A stretch of 64,000 nucleotides of DNA from Amphiduros pacificus. Its lineage: Eukaryota > Annelida > Polychaeta > Phyllodocida > Hesionidae. Shown here one piece after another: positions 60,131-64,000 of the stretch; the stretch's first letter is position 1; each line of letters starts with the position of its first letter. A program made the translations under genes and the position numbers. The DNA is taken from positions 47,627,725 through 47,691,724 of the forward strand of contig OX439003.1 in assembly GCA_949316495.1 (NCBI GenBank), written 5' to 3'. The notes below the pieces were generated by a model. That model did no database searches. It was given only the letters and a program-made list of their open reading frames with translations, and was not told the origin of the DNA.

Positions 60131-60214
60131 TACTTTCACACTGGGTAAAAGGCTCGAAAGTCGACATGATATGGCCATAGTTGCTGAAAGGGTTGTAAAA
60201 ACACCATTTCACAA

Positions 60215-60480
60215 TTTACACTATGATATTTGAAGAGAAGTGTTCAATAGCTCAATTTCGAGTTGTCAATGATGTAAATCGGCCAAGAACTGACAGAGCA
60301 AGGCCAAATTGAATATTTTTGTAACAAGCTGGTACTCACGCACGTGCACATTGAGACAAAATCGGGGTCAAAAATCAATGTTTTATTTATTTTACATATA
60401 CAAGACATTTCATTATAATTATCAGCCAATCCTATGATTGCATGATTCCTATGGTCGTTAGCTCTACACGTCAGAACATA
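60215..60480 (-). repeat. Unclassified dispersed repeat, copy B
   Basis: Inverse of 35270-35560: caatgatgtaaatcggccaa, gtaacaagctggtactcacg and gagacaaaatcggggtca. A second shared block is ggctgataattataatgaaa in reverse. Confidence 0.7.
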
Positions 60481-61021
60481 TAAAACTAAATTGTCAATTT
60501 CTGCAAAATCTTCTCAGACGTTTATACTCATAACTTCAAAAATATTCATCCGTTTTTAATATTACCACCAAAAGAAGGCCAAGATTTAAATCTATCACCA
60601 TAATAAGGGTCATCTTCCAATTTTGTTTATTTCATCAGCGAGAATGAGTGACATAGCGCATGTAACGGGTTTATAGCAGTGGGAGGAGCGGACGTCCAGA
60701 AAGCACCCTGCAGAGAACTTTCAGTGACATTTAATATTGGCCATGTTCGACCACATAGAATGCCATTTCAACCACATAGAATGCCATTTTTTTTTCAAAA
60801 ATTATCAAAATGTTATAACCCAATTGACTCTACATTCAATATATTTTTTATTATATTTTTTTTTAATCATTTCTATTCTTGACTAATTTTCTCATATTTT
60901 TCAGGGAATATTTCTTTTTTAGGTATTATTATGATAAGAACAACTTATTGCTGATTATTTTCTGAAATTAGATTAATATTTAATTTATCTAATATCTCAA
61001 AAATAAATGTGAGGTCAAATT

Positions 61022-61115
61022 AAAGTCCGTCAATTTGTCACTTTTGTAACCCTACTGATTTAAGCTATTTTTAATCATTTTAGCTTCATAATAAATCTTG
61101 AAATTGACGGACTTT
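61022..61115. repeat. 94-bp snap-back element with 15-bp perfect inverted arms
   Basis: aaagtccgtcaattt at 61022-61036 and its exact reverse complement at 61101-61115. The centre is AT-rich with a second small inverted pair (agctatttttaatcatttta gct). This is most likely a tiny MITE. Confidence 0.8.
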
Positions 61116-61524
61116 TTTTTCAATTTCTTTTTAGTATTAATGTGTTTTTCTGTGCAGTATTCTATATATTTTCATAAACTAACCCCCAATAAGCTGGCAT
61201 TTTTATATCATTTCAAAAAAACTTAGTATTATAGTATTTTCCTCTGTTTTCCCTTATAGATTGATCACAAAACTATAAATTGCTCTCAAATTGTTAATTA
61301 TGAACATATTTTGATGAATAATGATATTCTTCTGATATGCAAATTGCTCAATAAGAACTCCAATATAAAGATTTCATCTTTTTTCCGATATCAATTCATT
61401 TCTATTATTTTATATTTTTCTGCATTTGCAATAGACAAATCAAAATCAATTTATGTTTTCTGAAGTACATATCCAAACAGCCCCAATATTAAGAATTCAC
61501 CTTTAGCATGAAAATAATACTTTT

Positions 61525-61590
61525 CGCCAACAGGATTCGAACCCTGGACATTTAGCATAGAAGACAGACATCTTAACCACTCAGCCATGT
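61525..61590 (-). repeat. tRNA-like repeat 1
   Basis: Minus strand: atggctgagtggttaagatg (A-box-like) and ccagggttcgaatcctgttg (B box, T arm). The 5' and 3' acceptor strands do not pair, so it is a tRNA-derived repeat and not a functional tRNA. Confidence 0.6.
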
Positions 61591-61891
61591 GTCAGTAATA
61601 TAGAAAACTTGGAGTTACAACATTGTATGAAATTAGTGCTATGCTCCATTTCTTTGCTAATGTGTCAGTGCTCAAATTTAACCAAAATATTTGGATGCCA
61701 TCTTTGTTTTCTGTATAAAGACGTTTTATTTTTATTTTTTTCTCCATTTGCAAAAAAGAAAAAAAAAACATTAATATTTTGTGTGTTCTAACTTTCGTTT
61801 TGCTCTAAAAAGATTCCAACATGAAGATTTAACCTTTGTTTATTGCATAAAGTCACTATTTTTTATTTTTAAAAAAACAGAAAAAATAGTT

Positions 61892-61957
61892 GTTCCCACT
61901 GGGAATTGAACCCCATACCTTTAGCATGGGAGACAGATGTCTTACCCACTGAGCCAT
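61892..61957 (-). repeat. tRNA-like repeat 2
   Basis: Minus strand: aaaatggctcagtgggtaag and tatggggttcaattcccagt. It is clearly related to the copy at 61525, with the same gtct(c/t)c(c/t)atgctaaa centre, and lies ~370 bp away in the same orientation. Confidence 0.6.
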
Positions 61958-61969
61958 TTTGAATAGCAT

Positions 61970-63473
61970 GATTTGACCTTCTCACTGGTAAATCACACAA
62001 ATAGTCAACATCTTTATCACTTTATAAAATTATTTTAGAAATGGATATTCAGTAATTTCACACAACAGCCTAAGTTAAATTTATAGACTAAAATTTTCGA
62101 AAAATATGTTTGTCTTAGATTGTATGAATAGTAATGCAAATAGATCAAAAGAAACAGAAATCTGTGACCATCTTTCATTTGAATCTAACCAGTTTCTAGT
62201 TGATTCTCTGGAGGTAGGTATATACCCATCGGCCGGGCATCTTTAGTGAAATCGGCACAAATGTGACTGAGGTATTAGTGAAGAACCAGGTGAAGTGAGA
62301 GGCCAAGCCAAGAGAACGCTGGACCCGGAGCCCAGCAGGATTGCTGCAAAAACAGGCAATCAATAATCATAATTCGCTCATATGGTAGTAAACCTGGAAT
62401 AAAGTAATACTATTTGACGAAGATATGGCTTCTGAGATATTTACATTGTAAAAATAGCAAGAAATAAAAAAAAATGTAGAATGTTGTGACACATATTCAA
62501 ATACATGACCCAAAAGATTTTTAATTACAGTGAAACAAACACAAGAAACGTGCAGTAATTGTATAAACTAATATGTAAAACAGATAACTAATGTTAACAA
62601 AACATATACATCAAATCTAAAACATGAAAGTAATATATATATATATCGATTTTTGGCGTCTTGATCTTCTGAAAGATCAAGATGCCAAAATATTTTTCAA
62701 AAATCAGCGACCTTGCCCGTGGTTATGTCACATCCTCATACATGTATTGATAATGGACGTCTACATCCATGTTTGGAATACTTACATTGTGTCTGACACT
62801 AATGTCTCGATTCAGATAATCTAGATATTTATATGTGGTGCAAAAGAATGTGGGAATTGCTTTTCCAGAGATTCTTTTATTGTTTAAATCGTCAATTATT
62901 GGAATAATGACCCTTTTAAAATTGTATATTCTTATCTACGATTTGAACAACTTCATTGCGAAAATTAATCTCGATACCTTTTGTGAAATATTTATTCCAT
63001 GAGTGTGTAAATAATTTCTTTTATTATTTCTTTCTTGTTTCAATATTCCTAGCATGAGACACGTGACTGGGCTGCAAGCCAACTCGGTGCAGTGATGCAT
63101 TAAGTGTGTCAGTTCTCCTGGCATCTTGCTTCCTGCTTACTTTACCAGGCCAAAGTTTATCGTCTGGTGCAAACATGATAAAATATAATTCTATAATAAT
63201 TACATTGTAGTCTCAAATAGTATAATAGTATGCAAGGCAGACAGATATTAATAGTTATCTACCATGAAGTTCCTACTCTCCATAGCAGATCCAGGATTTA
63301 TACCTGGCACGTAGTTTGAAATTCAGAAATTTGGACACAATACGTGCATAAATTATGGTGTCCTTTGCCATGATAAACCACTGGGGCACAGAGATGACAC
63401 AGTTAAAACATATCTGGCTAAATACAATCAGTGTAAATTCATCTGACTGTAGCCATATACAACATTGAGCAGT
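61970..63473. other. Noncoding upstream region of the M2 peptidase gene
   Basis: No coding region. It holds a strong hairpin at 62651-62690 preceded by an (at)n run. A GC-richer patch at 62215-62345 has no recognisable function. Confidence 0.5.
62651..62690. other. 18-bp hairpin with 4-nt loop
   Basis: ttttggcgtcttgatctt, loop ctga, aagatcaagatgccaaaa. The arms are complementary apart from one position that can form G-U in RNA. It is not followed by a T-run. Confidence 0.85.
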
Positions 63474-63665
63474 ATGCATGTAGGCTTGATTGTAGGTGTG
63501 TTTGGCATGCTGTGTGTGGTAAGCCGAGTTCTGTCACAGGAGGAGGAGGAGGCGAGAGATTGGTATGAACGATATGACCTAAGAGCTCAGCAAGAGCGAT
63601 ACACCTCAACTTTAGCTGCATGGAACTTTGACACAAACATAACTGATTACAACCAAAAATTATCA
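63474..63665 (+). CDS. Angiotensin-converting-enzyme-like (M2) peptidase, first coding exon
   Basis: ATG at 63474 opens a signal peptide (MHVGLIVGVFGMLCVVSRVL SQ), then EEEEARDWYERYDLRAQQER, then YTSTLAAWNFDTNITDYNQK LS to a consensus donor GTAAGT. The AxWNFDTNITDYNQKL stretch is the hallmark N-terminal helix of the M2 family of zinc dipeptidyl carboxypeptidases (ACE and AnCE). The HEXXH catalytic exons lie right of the window. An in-frame upstream TTG is ignored because ATG gives a clean signal peptide. It is likely secreted or membrane-anchored. Confidence 0.85.
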
Positions 63666-63864
63666 GTAAGTAAACCTCAGCAAGGTTTCAATTGATAGGA
63701 GAGAGTTTGAGTTGCCATTACAAGTGAATCTCACGAGCAAATGTATGCTGAATAGAGCGTGCAGAATGTTATAAGACTACCTGACGCTTGGTCTGATATA
63801 TTTATATATGTTTTAAATGTCTCATACACGCTGTAACCTGAAGTGGCTTAGGGGCGATCCATTT

Positions 63865-64000
63865 GATTTTTGTGGGGTGGGGTGGGACAGCAGTACTGGA
63901 TGAATAAATTTTTTTTCTTTGGTAGGGTGGATGAATAATTTTTTTTTCTGGTGTGGGGTGGGTGAATACATTTTTTTTCTGGTGTGGGGTGGATGAATAA
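63865..64000. repeat. ~35-bp tandem repeat running off the right edge
   Basis: Units of ggtgtggggtggatgaataa followed by a T-run (tttttttct) occur at least three times in the first intron of the peptidase gene, up to the window end. Confidence 0.8.

Noticed and set aside
61525-61957. Calling functional tRNA genes
   Set aside because: A/B-box-like sequences are present but the acceptor stems do not pair; no intact cloverleaf could be drawn.

Overview
This is eukaryotic DNA, AT-rich, with short exons, long introns and many interspersed repeats. The gene content points to a mollusc, most likely a bivalve: a GRL101-like 7TM receptor family with LDLa and leucine-rich repeats, a lophotrochozoan-type cysteine-rich membrane protein with a ShKT domain, and a tRNA-derived SINE family of the kind common in bivalves. 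The species cannot be fixed from the sequence. All gene models were spliced by hand from GT/AG sites and reading phase, without transcript data.

Left part (1-10.7 kb): a 55-bp minisatellite runs off the left edge and grows out of the last visible exon of a minus-strand gene (1059-9377). That gene encodes tandem calponin-homology domains, a charged helix and C-terminal ankyrin repeats, and continues off the window. Two minus-strand exon-like pieces of a possible small secreted protein follow.

Central-left part (11.9-24.5 kb): a 17-exon plus-strand gene encodes a secreted or type I membrane glycoprotein with a cysteine-rich ectodomain, a ShKT domain, a Ser/Thr stalk and two alternative last exons. 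Each last exon carries its own membrane helix and a Y-x-x-L tail. Its introns hold a 5'-truncated LINE and several minisatellites, two of which start from an exon/donor junction.

Central part (26-44 kb): a decayed copy of the receptor (copy 1) is fused at its 3' end to a fragment resembling a monocarboxylate transporter. Beyond it lies a repeat-rich stretch with palindrome arrays, LINE and SINE fragments and one nearly complete Ty3/Gypsy-like LTR retrotransposon with almost identical LTRs.

Right part (44.7-57.6 kb): the best receptor copy (copy 2, minus strand) and a decayed copy (copy 3, plus strand) are the two arms of a large inverted duplication around a spacer of about 0.75 kb. The receptor reads CUB-like region, C-type lectin domain, LDLa repeats, leucine-rich repeats, 7TM. 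Small TIR elements and tRNA-like repeats fill 57.6-63.4 kb. The window ends with the signal-peptide exon of an angiotensin-converting-enzyme-like (M2) peptidase and a short tandem repeat.
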